NCBI RefSeq assembly: GCF_002338065.1
Contig: NZ_DDHJ01000004.1
Span: forward strand, 1,005,120 to 1,028,862
Source: Pseudomonas sp. UBA1879
GTDB taxonomy: Bacteria; Pseudomonadota; Gammaproteobacteria; Pseudomonadales; Pseudomonadaceae
Length of the DNA: 23,743 nucleotides
Direction of reading: 5' to 3'
Below, piece after piece: positions 6,802 to 14,917 of this stretch. The position numbers and the translations under genes were made by a program. How positions within the stretch are numbered: position 1 is the stretch's first letter; each line of letters opens with the position of its first letter. The notes under the pieces were generated by a model. It saw nothing but the letters and a program-made list of their open reading frames with translations, was not told where the DNA came from and did no database searches.

Positions 6802-8124
6802 TCAGGGCAAGGCAAACAGGGCAGGGCGGGTGCCTAACGTGATGACCTTGGGAAACTCATCGATCGGCACCTGCGCCGAGCAGCGCCCGTCGTTGCAGTT
6901 CCATGGAATGCCGCTGTCCACCAGGCCCTTCTGCGGCTCTCGCGTGTCGATGTACTGCACGTTGCCTCGCAACACGCTGCTTGCGTCGACCTTGATCGAA
7001 CGCGGATAACCCGCCGTCCACGCCACCATGATCTGATCCGAACCGCGGGCGAACCGCAGCAGGTACTGCGAATCCATTTCCCGACTCTTCTCCGCGTCGT
7101 AGCGGTACTGATGCAACGTCGGGCTGATCGCCTTCAGCGTGAGGTATGCCTGCTTGACGCCCAAATCCTGAGTCAGCAGGCCGAAATTCTGTTCAGGGTC
7201 GGTGCTGTCCGGGCCATCGTTGAGCAAGCCGTTCCACCACATGCCTTTAATGTTCGGCATCGTCTGCGCCAGGAAAAAACTGCGCGCCAGAAACGCCGCC
7301 TGTGTTTTCTCATCGCCGCCGCAGCGCCCTTCGTTGCTCGGCCAACCCATCTCGGTCAGGTACAACGGCACGGCCGTCTGGCTTTTCGTCTTGTCCTTGA
7401 GGTCTTCGCTGATCCTGCGCAACCAGGCGATCCAGTTCTCCGGCGTGTTGCGCTCATCCGAGCGGCAATGCACATACGGGTGCAGCGATAAGCCATCGAC
7501 GACATTCAGCAGGCCCGACTCCACCAGCCGGTCGGCGAACCCCAGGTCCATGCCCTGACTGGTCACCGCGCCTGCGAGAATCACCATCGGCCGCTGATTG
7601 GCGCGAATCCGTCGGGCCGCTTCTTGCACCAGCACCGCGTAGTCCTTGGCGAAGTCTGGGTCAACCGGGTTCTCCTTATCCCACTCGTTCCAGATCTCAT
7701 AAAAATCCACGCTGTCCGCCAACTGGCGCGTCACGAAACTCACGTAGTTGCCATACGCATCCCGCACCAGGGGTTTGCGCGGTTTGGCGTAGTTGTCGTA
7801 GAAGGGATTGCCGTAGCCCAACACCAATAAGGGCCGTAGCCGATGTTCCTGTGTCTGGCTCAGATACGACTGCCAGGCAGGTTCGATTTTCATCAAACCT
7901 CGTCGGGGCTCGGCGCTGGACCAGTAGGCATCGTCCCGTACCGAATCCACCCCGGCCGCCTGCAGGAGTTGCAACGCTTTGGCGGGCGAGGTGTTCCGGT
8001 TCATCAGATGGGTATCGACCCCAATGATGAATGAATCGTCAGCAACGGCCGACCCGCACAAGACCCCACTCAATAGCAGAACCGTAAGGGGTCGTCGTAA
8101 CCTCGTCAGGCGCGTGATGGGCAT
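6802..8124 (-). CDS. Secreted glycoside hydrolase, PslG-like
   Basis: This 440-residue protein has a Sec signal peptide (RRPLTVLLLSGVLCGSAVA, cleavage about residue 28) and a TIM-barrel glycosidase domain. The proposed catalytic acid is Glu147 in FYEIWNEWD, and the nucleophile is Glu258 in LYLTEMGWPS. They are 111 residues apart, the same spacing as the catalytic pair I recall for P. aeruginosa PslG (Glu165 and Glu276 of 442). PslG is a periplasmic hydrolase that trims Psl and aids its production. By analogy this enzyme probably cleaves the operon's own polymer during assembly or release. The ATG at 8124 is preferred over an upstream TTG, with GAGA 7-8 nt before it. It is flanked by a 158-nt gap without visible signals and a REPIN-containing gap. 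Confidence 0.85.
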   Translation of the reverse strand: MPITRLTRLRRPLTVLLLSGVLCGSAVADDSFIIGVDTHLMNRNTSPAKALQLLQAAGVDSVRDDAYWSSAEPRRGLMKIEPAWQSYLSQTQEHRLRPLLVLGYGNPFYDNYAKPRKPLVRDAYGNYVSFVTRQLADSVDFYEIWNEWDKENPVDPDFAKDYAVLVQEAARRIRANQRPMVILAGAVTSQGMDLGFADRLVESGLLNVVDGLSLHPYVHCRSDERNTPENWIAWLRRISEDLKDKTKSQTAVPLYLTEMGWPSNEGRCGGDEKTQAAFLARSFFLAQTMPNIKGMWWNGLLNDGPDSTDPEQNFGLLTQDLGVKQAYLTLKAISPTLHQYRYDAEKSREMDSQYLLRFARGSDQIMVAWTAGYPRSIKVDASSVLRGNVQYIDTREPQKGLVDSGIPWNCNDGRCSAQVPIDEFPKVITLGTRPALFALP

Positions 8125-8282
8125 GGTTTGTCTCAATGAAGAGGCACGGTCCGGAGCGCTTGCTCAGGTAGGTCTCGGGCCGTCGGCGGGTGGAGTCGCA
8201 TGACTGCGGTTTCTCATACAGGTCAAACGGCAAGCGGCAATACGGTCGGGTCTCTCGGTGCGATTCAGCGATGCAACCTCAG

Positions 8283-9620
8283 TCAACTCGATCGGCGTGG
8301 CAGCCGACTTGCTGGTGAATGCGACGGGTCGGCGACAGGCGTGGCACCTGATACGCCGCTGTCGCCAGCTACCCGGCGCCCACAGTCCATCGGGGAGTGG
8401 GATGCGATGTTGTCCAGCAATGTCTGGGCAAAGATACTTTCGTAGCTGTCCAGCATCAGGTCCAGGTCCAACAGCGATGCCACGCTGACCCGCGCTTCAT
8501 TGCTCAGGCGGACGAGCAAATCAGGCTGCTGATGCAGCCGGAGCATCGCGTGGCCCAGCGAATCCGGATCGCTTGGATTGCACAGCAAACCGTTGAGCGG
8601 GTCCTGGATGATTTCCGGCAAGCCGCCCATGCGGCTGGCAATCACCGGCACCGAATGGGCGCACGCTTCGACGGCCACCATGCCGAACGGCTCATTCCAC
8701 ATCGACGGCACCACGGCGACGTCGATCTGGCTGTAAAACGCTTCGGGCTTCTGATAGCCGACGAAGCTGATCTTCGGCGATGTCGCCAGCGCCTTGAACG
8801 CGGCCTCGTCACTGGCCTGTCCACGCCCGGCGATCTGCAACGTCGCGTCGAAGGGCAGACGCTGAAACTGTTCGATGAGCCAGCGCACGCCTTTCTGTTC
8901 GGACAGCGTGCCCATGTAGCCGAACCGCAGCGGCGCCTTTCTCATCGCCGGATCAATCTGCCGCTGACGGCTCAGGCCGTTGCGTACCGGTGCATAAGGG
9001 CTGGCGTTGTGCACCACGTAGCCTTTGGCCCCGCTGAAGTAGCCGCGCTGCTGCAGTTTGTCGAGGATGAACTGGCTGACGCCGACCACCGTCGACACCT
9101 GCGCCGAGCGCACATCATGGCCCTTGCGAAACGCCTGACAGCTGCTGCATTGCTGCTGGCAGCACTGACCGCGTTTGAACATGTTGCTGCTCGGGCACAT
9201 CAGGTACATGTCATGCAGCACCTGAACGATCGGCAAGCGAGCGGCAGTGATCTCATCCCACACCGACACCGACCAGCCCGCCAGGTTATGGCAGACCACC
9301 AGTTGCGGCTGTTCGGTGCTGATCACGTCCTTGACGTAGCGACGCATGGCGCCGTTGTAGCGATCCCGCAGGTGCCAGCCCAGGCGGGCCAGGCGCCCCG
9401 GACGCTGAGCGCCGAACTGCCAATAGAAATTATGCAGACCGGCGCGGTACACCTTCACACCGTTGACCGTGTCGCTCGCCAACCCTGCATCGGGACCGGT
9501 CACCAGCACGCTGACCTGACAGCCGCGCTGCTGCAAGCCTTCGGCGGTGCGTTGCAGCACGATCTCCGCGCCGCCACCGATATGGGGTAAGTACAGGCTG
9601 CTGATGAACAGTATTTTCAT
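8283..9620 (-). CDS. Glycosyltransferase family 4
   Basis: This 445-residue GT-B enzyme starts MKILFISSLYLPHIGGGAEIVLQ, whose glycine-rich loop is typical of the family. The donor-binding domain has RFGYMGTLSEQKGVRWLIEQF and the EX7E motif in NEPFGMVAVEACAHSVPVIA. Around residues 136-161 it has HDMYLMC and then four more cysteines (153, 154, 158, 161), a pattern seen in a subset of GT4 proteins that could bind a metal. The C-terminal 50 or so residues are low-complexity. Its ATG overlaps the stop of the preceding GT2 gene by four bases (ATGA), so the two are translationally coupled and probably act on the same repeat unit. The sugar is not predictable. Confidence 0.9.
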   Translation of the reverse strand: MKILFISSLYLPHIGGGAEIVLQRTAEGLQQRGCQVSVLVTGPDAGLASDTVNGVKVYRAGLHNFYWQFGAQRPGRLARLGWHLRDRYNGAMRRYVKDVISTEQPQLVVCHNLAGWSVSVWDEITAARLPIVQVLHDMYLMCPSSNMFKRGQCCQQQCSSCQAFRKGHDVRSAQVSTVVGVSQFILDKLQQRGYFSGAKGYVVHNASPYAPVRNGLSRQRQIDPAMRKAPLRFGYMGTLSEQKGVRWLIEQFQRLPFDATLQIAGRGQASDEAAFKALATSPKISFVGYQKPEAFYSQIDVAVVPSMWNEPFGMVAVEACAHSVPVIASRMGGLPEIIQDPLNGLLCNPSDPDSLGHAMLRLHQQPDLLVRLSNEARVSVASLLDLDLMLDSYESIFAQTLLDNIASHSPMDCGRRVAGDSGVSGATPVADPSHSPASRLPRRSS

Positions 9621-10618
9621 AATGGATACGACTGATTCAGGCCCAGTACGCCGGACTCACCGTCCCGGATGGCTTTTTCGATCAGGCTCAAGCGCTCTTC
9701 GGCGCCCCGGCGCTTGGCGATCAACCGCAGCAGGCGGAAGAACACCCAGCGGTTGAGGCTGTACAGCAGTGACGAATTGGCCCAGACGTTCTTGTCGAAC
9801 CAGGCTTGATTGCGTGCGCCGTAGTAAGCGCGCAAATCCGAACCGCCCAGCAGGAAGCTTTCATAGATGTTGTTGGTGCGGGCTTTGATGTTCCAGGAGT
9901 TCTCCAGGTCATCGAGGACCGCGTCCGGCACCAGAAAGATCCGGCCGCCGCTGGCCGTGATGCGCCACGTGTATTCGCTGTCATCCGCGTAGAGCATCAG
10001 CGCGTCCAGCGGCAGGCCGATCTTGCGATACAAGTTGCGGTGGGCGAGCAGGCCGCCGTAGGTCGCGAACGGCAGCTCCACCATTTGCAATTTGCCCTGA
10101 GCGCCTTGCGGTGCGCCCCACGGCAGGCGGCGCCAGATCTTGTAAGGCAGCTGCGCGATGTGAAAACCGAAGAAGCTCGACCGGCGCTGAATCGCGAAAC
10201 GCTTGGGTACGCCCGCAGCGATGTCGGCCTGATGGGTCGGGCGGAAGCCCAGCACTGCGGCCTTGTCGTCACCGTCGATCAGCTTGCGCTCTTCAAGCAC
10301 CTGATGCAGCGTGGCGATAGCGTTGATGGTCGGCGCGTTGTCATCGTCCATCAGCCAGATGTGCTCGGCGCCGGCGTCCAGCGCAGCTTGAATCCCCACC
10401 GAATAACCCCGGGCGGAACCGGTATTTTCGTGCATGTAAATCACGCTGACCTGGTCCGGCCAGGTGCGGCGCAGGGTGTCCAGCGGGGAGGTGGAGGCGT
10501 TACTGACAATGATCACGCGATCGATCAGCGGGCTTTCCAGCGAGCGGCTGACCAGCGTGTGCAGATAGTTGAAACGGTCACCATAGGTGAGCGTCACCAG
10601 CGTCGTTTTGGAGGTCAT
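9617..10618 (-). CDS. Glycosyltransferase family 2 (rhamnosyl/galactofuranosyl-type)
   Basis: This 333-residue GT-A enzyme has the nucleotide-sugar binding region VTLTYGDRFNYLHTLV, HENTGSARGYSVGIQAAL, the metal-binding triad in IWLMDDDNAP (around residue 93), and the acceptor-side YADDSEYTWRI near residue 210. The ENTGSARG and MDDD patterns are common in rhamnosyltransferases and galactofuranosyltransferases, which is the best available guess at the donor. The ATG at 10618 is chosen because the longer frame starts at TTG. GGAA lies about 8 nt upstream. It follows rfaH after 243 nt that include a REPIN, and it overlaps the next GT4 gene by 4 bp. Confidence 0.9.
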   Translation of the reverse strand: MTSKTTLVTLTYGDRFNYLHTLVSRSLESPLIDRVIIVSNASTSPLDTLRRTWPDQVSVIYMHENTGSARGYSVGIQAALDAGAEHIWLMDDDNAPTINAIATLHQVLEERKLIDGDDKAAVLGFRPTHQADIAAGVPKRFAIQRRSSFFGFHIAQLPYKIWRRLPWGAPQGAQGKLQMVELPFATYGGLLAHRNLYRKIGLPLDALMLYADDSEYTWRITASGGRIFLVPDAVLDDLENSWNIKARTNNIYESFLLGGSDLRAYYGARNQAWFDKNVWANSSLLYSLNRWVFFRLLRLIAKRRGAEERLSLIEKAIRDGESGVLGLNQSYPL

Positions 10619-10726
10619 GGTGAGTTCCGGGCAAAGAGGGTTCAAGAGGCTGAAAGTGTCAGCCCCGCGGAAAATCGGAGTGTTGGAAATCAGGTGGTGA
10701 TCACGGTCGGGCTGGATAAACCCGAT

Positions 10727-10821
10727 CTGTGGGAGTGAGCTTGCTCACGAAGGGGGCCAGTCCATCCGCATCAGACATGGACCTTGGACGTCAGCCTTCG
10801 TGAGCACGCTCACTGCCATAG
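10727..10821. repeat. REPIN inside the operon, downstream of rfaH
   Basis: Arms at 10727-10753 and 10795-10821 are inverted copies that match at 24 of 27 positions, with a 41-nt spacer. Each contains the palindromic core GTGAGC-NN-GCTCAC of a Pseudomonas REP. Between the right arm and the rfaH stop is a further small repeat pair, ATAGGGTTTGC (10818-10828) and ATAGGGGTTTGC (10844-10855), enclosing two copies of GTTTCTA. The whole unit occupies most of the 243-nt gap between rfaH and the next glycosyltransferase and would fold into a long hairpin in the operon mRNA. Confidence 0.85.
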
Positions 10822-10861
10822 GGTTTGCGTTTCTAGAGTTTCTATAGGGGTTTGCAGTGTG

Positions 10862-11389
10862 TCAGCTCACCCGCGCTTCCAGCCGCGTCAGGCTGCTCAC
10901 CGGCAAGGTGACCTTCTGTTCACGTTGCAGCAGGTTGAGCAGGATGACCGCGCGCTCGTCGCCGTCCGCCGCGAGGAAAATCGCTTCGACGTCGTTGAAG
11001 CCCTCCGCCGTGATGCGCACCGCGTCACCTTCTTGAAACGCCACCTTTGCCGGCGGCGCCTGCAGGCGTTCGCGGATCTGCTCGATCAACTCGTCCTTCA
11101 CCGGAACCGGCATCCCGCCAAAGGTCACGATGCGCGCCACCCCACGGGTCGAGCGGATCGGGTACCAGTTGTCATTCGTCTGGTCCATGCGAATGAACAG
11201 GTAGCCAGGGAACAGCTCTTCTTCGGCAGGGCCGCGCGAGCCGCGTTTTTTTTCGCCATGCTTGACCGGTCGGTAGCACTCGAACTGCTGGCGCTGCAAA
11301 TGTTCCTCCGCCCGGCCTTCCTGGCGGGGCTTGGTCTGGATCAGGTACCAGCGCGGGGGCTTGCTGGAAAGGCTATCGGCTTGAGACAT
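10862..11389 (-). CDS. rfaH: RfaH, NusG-family transcription antiterminator
   Basis: RfaH binds RNA polymerase paused at ops elements, suppresses pausing and termination through long surface-polysaccharide operons, and in enterobacteria recruits ribosomes. This 175-residue protein has the NGN domain (RWYLIQTKPRQEGRAEEHLQ, ELFPGYLFIRM, RSTRGVARIVTFGG) and a C-terminal KOW-type domain. The C-terminal GDAVRITAEGF, AIFLAADGDERAVILLNLL resembles E. coli RfaH (AIF-DG-R-LLNL) rather than NusG. The start has GGAG about 9 nt upstream and follows the WbqC-like gene by only 6 nt. Being the eighth gene of an operon whose leader carries an ops element suggests that it promotes its own expression. Family identity is firm; direct action at the ops site here is inferred. 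Confidence 0.93.
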   Translation of the reverse strand: MSQADSLSSKPPRWYLIQTKPRQEGRAEEHLQRQQFECYRPVKHGEKKRGSRGPAEEELFPGYLFIRMDQTNDNWYPIRSTRGVARIVTFGGMPVPVKDELIEQIRERLQAPPAKVAFQEGDAVRITAEGFNDVEAIFLAADGDERAVILLNLLQREQKVTLPVSSLTRLEARVS

Positions 11390-11395
11390 CGTTCT

Positions 11396-12196
11396 TCACT
11401 CCACTGCAATCCGGTTCGTCGGGGTTGAAACACGCTCAGCGTAGGCTGTCTGCCTGGCCAGCAAGTCGGGATCAGCGGCGGGCGGGTGCTTGTCCAGATG
11501 GTACTGGCTGAGCATCTGTTGGACCTGCTCGACGCAGTTGAACATCAGTACGTCAATGATGGACAAGTTGGCGACGAAAGGTTCACCAAATTGCTGATAC
11601 GCCACCGGATCCATCCGGAAAAAGCGCACCAATAAGCGATTCCTTGCAAAGTGGTCGCGGTCGTAGACCACCGAGCCTCCCTCCGGGGTGATGAACGTTG
11701 TCGCCTGGAAGGTGTGGGCGATACGGATGATGCGCTCCTGCTTGTCTGCCGGAGTGCCCAGAATCAGGTCCGAACTGCGCATGATCGGCGTGACGATGTG
11801 CAAATAGGCACACAGCTCACGCAGCGCGTTTTCGGCGTAGAGCGCAATGTTCTGGTGCGGAAAGCGAATCAGGCGTTCGATCAGCGGCATGACCTGAGCG
11901 AAGTAGGGCGCCTTTTCGTAGCTTTCGGTGATCAAACGAACCAGCCGCTCGGCTTCTTCCGTGAAGCCGTCGCACAGCTGGCGTTGATTGATCTGCAACA
12001 CAAAGCGATCTTTCTTCAGCGGGAAGCTGATCAGGCGCGCTTCGTTGCCTTGAAGAATGCGATTGCGGTTGACCCAACCCGAACGCACGTATTGCAGGTC
12101 GTCTCCCAGGACGAAGACGTCTGCCGCGGCGATGAGCTGAAAGTAACCCAAATAAGGAAAGAGATAGGGTTGCATCACTGCAATGGTCCTGGCCAT
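11396..12196 (-). CDS. WbqC-like family protein
   Basis: This 266-residue protein begins with the family's hallmark IAVMQPYLFPYLGYFQLIAAADVFVLGDDLQY, followed by WVNRNRI and FPLKKD. WbqC-like proteins are found in O-antigen and capsule clusters, often near amino-sugar aminotransferases. Their biochemical role is not settled, and an acyl or amide modification of an amino sugar has been suggested by context. Here the family occurs together with a VioA-like aminotransferase, which fits. ATG at 12196 is preferred because AGGAG sits 6-7 nt upstream and the conserved motif starts immediately. The upstream frame adds 12 unconserved residues. It lies 57 nt after wzc and 6 nt before rfaH. The function is unproven. 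Confidence 0.88.
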   Translation of the reverse strand: MARTIAVMQPYLFPYLGYFQLIAAADVFVLGDDLQYVRSGWVNRNRILQGNEARLISFPLKKDRFVLQINQRQLCDGFTEEAERLVRLITESYEKAPYFAQVMPLIERLIRFPHQNIALYAENALRELCAYLHIVTPIMRSSDLILGTPADKQERIIRIAHTFQATTFITPEGGSVVYDRDHFARNRLLVRFFRMDPVAYQQFGEPFVANLSIIDVLMFNCVEQVQQMLSQYHLDKHPPAADPDLLARQTAYAERVSTPTNRIAVE

Positions 12197-12253
12197 GAAC
12201 GTCTCCTTGACTGCTACTGCGGGTTGCCCCACCGGCGTGGGCAGGGCTTTCAG

Positions 12254-14467
12254 TTATTTGCGAACCGTCGTGTAGTCGTAGCCATAGGCCGCGCAGTCAT
12301 AGTCGGCGGTCGAGGCCTTGCGCAGCACACCGTTGAAAATCGCGCCCTTGATCAGGATGCCGTTGTGCATCAGGCGACGTTTGCACGCCTCGATTTCCTT
12401 GGCGGTGCTCAGGCCGAAGCGGGTCACCAGCAGGCACGTGCCCGATTGACGTCCCACCAGCGTGGCGTCAGTGACCGCCAGGATCGGCGGGGTGTCGATG
12501 ATCACCAAGTCATACAGCGGCGACAGGTCGGTGATCATTTTGTTGAAGTTGTCATGCATCAACAGCTCCGACGGGTTGGGCGCGGCGAAACCACACGAGA
12601 TGAAGTCCAGATTGCGCACTTCGGTGTGGTTGATCACTTCCTTGCTTTGCAGGCGTGCAGCCAGGGTGTCGGACAGGCCATGCTTGGGCGTCAGGTTGAA
12701 CAGCTTGTGCAGGTAGCCCTTGCGCATGTCGGCGTCGATCAGCAGCACGCGTTTGCCGGTCTGGGCAATGATCACCGCCAGGTTGCTGGAGACGAACGAT
12801 TTGCCCACACCCGGCGTCGGGCTGGAAATCATCAGCACGTTGTTGCGTGCTTCCAACATCGCGAAATGCAGACTCGTACGCAGGCTGCGCAGCGACTCGA
12901 TCGCCAGTTCCGTAGGCGCGCTGACGCTGAGCAGGCGCGGCTCCTTGTTGCCTGAACGGCTGCCCATTTTGTCCAGACGCTCTTGCTGACGGGAAAACGG
13001 CAGCGACGCGTAGACCGGCATGCCCAAACCTTCGATCACATCAGGATTGTCCACGCCACGGTAGAACGCCTGACGCACGAACACAGTGGCCACGGCCAGC
13101 AGCAGACCGACGAGGGCGGCGACCAGGACGATGATTTTGCGCATCGGCTTGACCGGCTCTTCGACGTTGGCGTCGGCGTTGTCGATGACCCGGACGTTGC
13201 CGATGCTGCCAGCGCGCAGAATGTCCTGCTCCTGGCTCTTGTCCAGCAACAGGGTGTAGGTCTGCGAGGTGACCTGCATGTCGCGGGTCAGGCGCAGCAG
13301 TTCCTGTTGCGTGGCCGGCAGGGTTTCGATCTTCTTCAGCAGCGCCGCTTTCTGCGCTTCGACCTGGCTGATCTGGGTCATCAGGCCTCGATAGGTCGGG
13401 TGTTCCGGGGTGTACAGACGCTCGACGTCGACCCGTTTCATTTTCAGGTCAGACAGCGTGCCTTCCAGCTTGACCACCTGATCGAGCACCGATTTGGTCT
13501 CGACACTCAAGTCCACCGACTTGGCGCTGGTCTGGAAATTGTTCAACGCAATTTCCGACTGCTCCAGTTGCTTGCGCACGGCAGGCAGTTGCGAGCGCAG
13601 GAACTCGAGGCGCTGAGCGGCTTCGGCCGAGCTGCGTTCAACGTTCTGACGCACATACAGGCGGCTGACTTCGTTGAGGATGCGTTTGGCCAGTGCCGGG
13701 TCCGGGTCCTGAATCGACAGGTAGACGATGCCGGAGTCCTTGCCCGCTTCGATGATCTTCAGACGATCCTGATAATCCAGCGCGGAGGTCAGGGTGCGTT
13801 GACGAACCACCGTGAACTCAGTGCCAGGGCGGCCGGCGAGTGCAGCCACCTGGATCTTCACGCCGCTGCCTTCGACGGTCTGACCGACCGGGCCGCTGAG
13901 CAGCTTGTTGTGGTCTTCGTCATACAGACTGAAGCTCTCAGGCTTGTCGATGACCATGGTCATCTTTTCGCCCAGCAGTGCGTCCGGCACTTCCAGCTGG
14001 AAGATGTCGATTTTCTCGCCGCCCCACGCATAGCTGTCGAGGCCGAACAGCGGTGAAGCGATAGCGCCTTCGTGCTCAGGCTTGAAGCGGCGGGCCATGA
14101 AGCCGCCGATACCGGGCACGTATTTGGGCTTCTGAATGATGTTGAGCTTCAGGTCTTCGACGACCTTGCCCAATACCGCGCGGGATTTGATCAGCTCGAT
14201 CTCGGTGGTCGCCTGGGACACCGACAATGGCTTGGCGTTGATCTCAGTGCGGCCTTCGATACCGATCTTCTTCGGCTCGATCTGGATCATCGCGTTGGCC
14301 TGGAAAATCGGCGTGGCCAGCATGGCGTAGGTGAGTCCAATCAGGACGCAGACACCGATAATCGATGCAATCATTCCTTTGTGATCGAAAAGTGTGCGCA
14401 AGATAGTCGCCAAATCGATCCGGGAGTCCTGGACCTCGTCCAGGGAAGTACGGTTCATAGCGGTCAT
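12254..14467 (-). CDS. wzc: Polysaccharide co-polymerase and tyrosine autokinase, Wzc family
   Basis: This 737-residue inner-membrane protein controls chain length and export through cycles of tyrosine phosphorylation. The Wzz domain lies at about 15-110, with transmembrane segments at about 31-52 and 444-465, and a long coiled periplasmic region (280-415) lies between them. The cytoplasmic BY-kinase domain has Walker A (SSPTPGVGKS, ending at 557), Walker A' (LLIDADMR, 575-582) and Walker B (VIIDTPP, 655-661). A C-terminal tyrosine cluster (Tyr723, 728, 730, 732) is the autophosphorylation tail. The ATG at 14467 directly follows the stop of the phosphatase gene (TAA-ATG), with AGGAG inside that gene's end as Shine-Dalgarno. 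The adjacent phosphatase is the expected partner. Confidence 0.95.
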   Translation of the reverse strand: MTAMNRTSLDEVQDSRIDLATILRTLFDHKGMIASIIGVCVLIGLTYAMLATPIFQANAMIQIEPKKIGIEGRTEINAKPLSVSQATTEIELIKSRAVLGKVVEDLKLNIIQKPKYVPGIGGFMARRFKPEHEGAIASPLFGLDSYAWGGEKIDIFQLEVPDALLGEKMTMVIDKPESFSLYDEDHNKLLSGPVGQTVEGSGVKIQVAALAGRPGTEFTVVRQRTLTSALDYQDRLKIIEAGKDSGIVYLSIQDPDPALAKRILNEVSRLYVRQNVERSSAEAAQRLEFLRSQLPAVRKQLEQSEIALNNFQTSAKSVDLSVETKSVLDQVVKLEGTLSDLKMKRVDVERLYTPEHPTYRGLMTQISQVEAQKAALLKKIETLPATQQELLRLTRDMQVTSQTYTLLLDKSQEQDILRAGSIGNVRVIDNADANVEEPVKPMRKIIVLVAALVGLLLAVATVFVRQAFYRGVDNPDVIEGLGMPVYASLPFSRQQERLDKMGSRSGNKEPRLLSVSAPTELAIESLRSLRTSLHFAMLEARNNVLMISSPTPGVGKSFVSSNLAVIIAQTGKRVLLIDADMRKGYLHKLFNLTPKHGLSDTLAARLQSKEVINHTEVRNLDFISCGFAAPNPSELLMHDNFNKMITDLSPLYDLVIIDTPPILAVTDATLVGRQSGTCLLVTRFGLSTAKEIEACKRRLMHNGILIKGAIFNGVLRKASTADYDCAAYGYDYTTVRK

Positions 14468-14917
14468 TTATCTTGGATCTCCTGACTGAAGATAAGGAAG
14501 CCAGTCGTCGACGCAACGCGAGAGCTGCTCGTAGGTCTGTTCAAAGGCTAATTTTGGGCGCTTGTAGGGGTCGGCAATTTCCAGAGCGTGTTGCCATTTG
14601 CCAATCAGAAACGTTTTGCCGCGTACCTCGGGGGCCAGCTTGAGCACGCTCTGCATCTGGCGATGCTCCATGAGCAGAATCAAATCCGCCTCGTGAAGCA
14701 TGTGTCGGTCGACTTGCCGACTTCGATGCCGGTGCGCCTCGACGCCATTGACGAGCAACACGGCCTTGGCCAACGGGTCCATGGTGGAGCTGAGCATGGC
14801 GTGGGTGCCGGCCGACGAGATCGCGATGCTATTGGACACGCGTTGCCGGAACATGGCTTCGGCCATGGGACTGCGACAGATGTTGCCGACGCAGACCACC
14901 AGAACGTTACTGAACAT
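14468..14917 (-). CDS. wzb: Low-molecular-weight protein-tyrosine phosphatase, Wzb family
   Basis: This 149-residue cytoplasmic enzyme should dephosphorylate the tyrosine tail of the neighbouring Wzc kinase. The active-site P-loop CX5R is CVGNICRS at Cys9-Arg15, at the expected N-terminal position. The general-acid aspartate is Asp116 in the DPY motif. The length is that of Wzb/Etp proteins. Its ATG overlaps the end of the upstream GT2 gene by 11 bp, and its stop abuts the Wzc start. All three are therefore translationally linked. Confidence 0.95.
   Translation of the reverse strand: MFSNVLVVCVGNICRSPMAEAMFRQRVSNSIAISSAGTHAMLSSTMDPLAKAVLLVNGVEAHRHRSRQVDRHMLHEADLILLMEHRQMQSVLKLAPEVRGKTFLIGKWQHALEIADPYKRPKLAFEQTYEQLSRCVDDWLPYLQSGDPR

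Noticed and set aside
8397..9590. Long plus-strand frames opposite the polysaccharide genes (also at 3075-4415, 11651-12955 and 12983-14056)
   Set aside because: They lie antisense to clearly identified genes, have His/Gln/Arg-rich translations without recognisable domains, and are expected by chance in GC-rich DNA.
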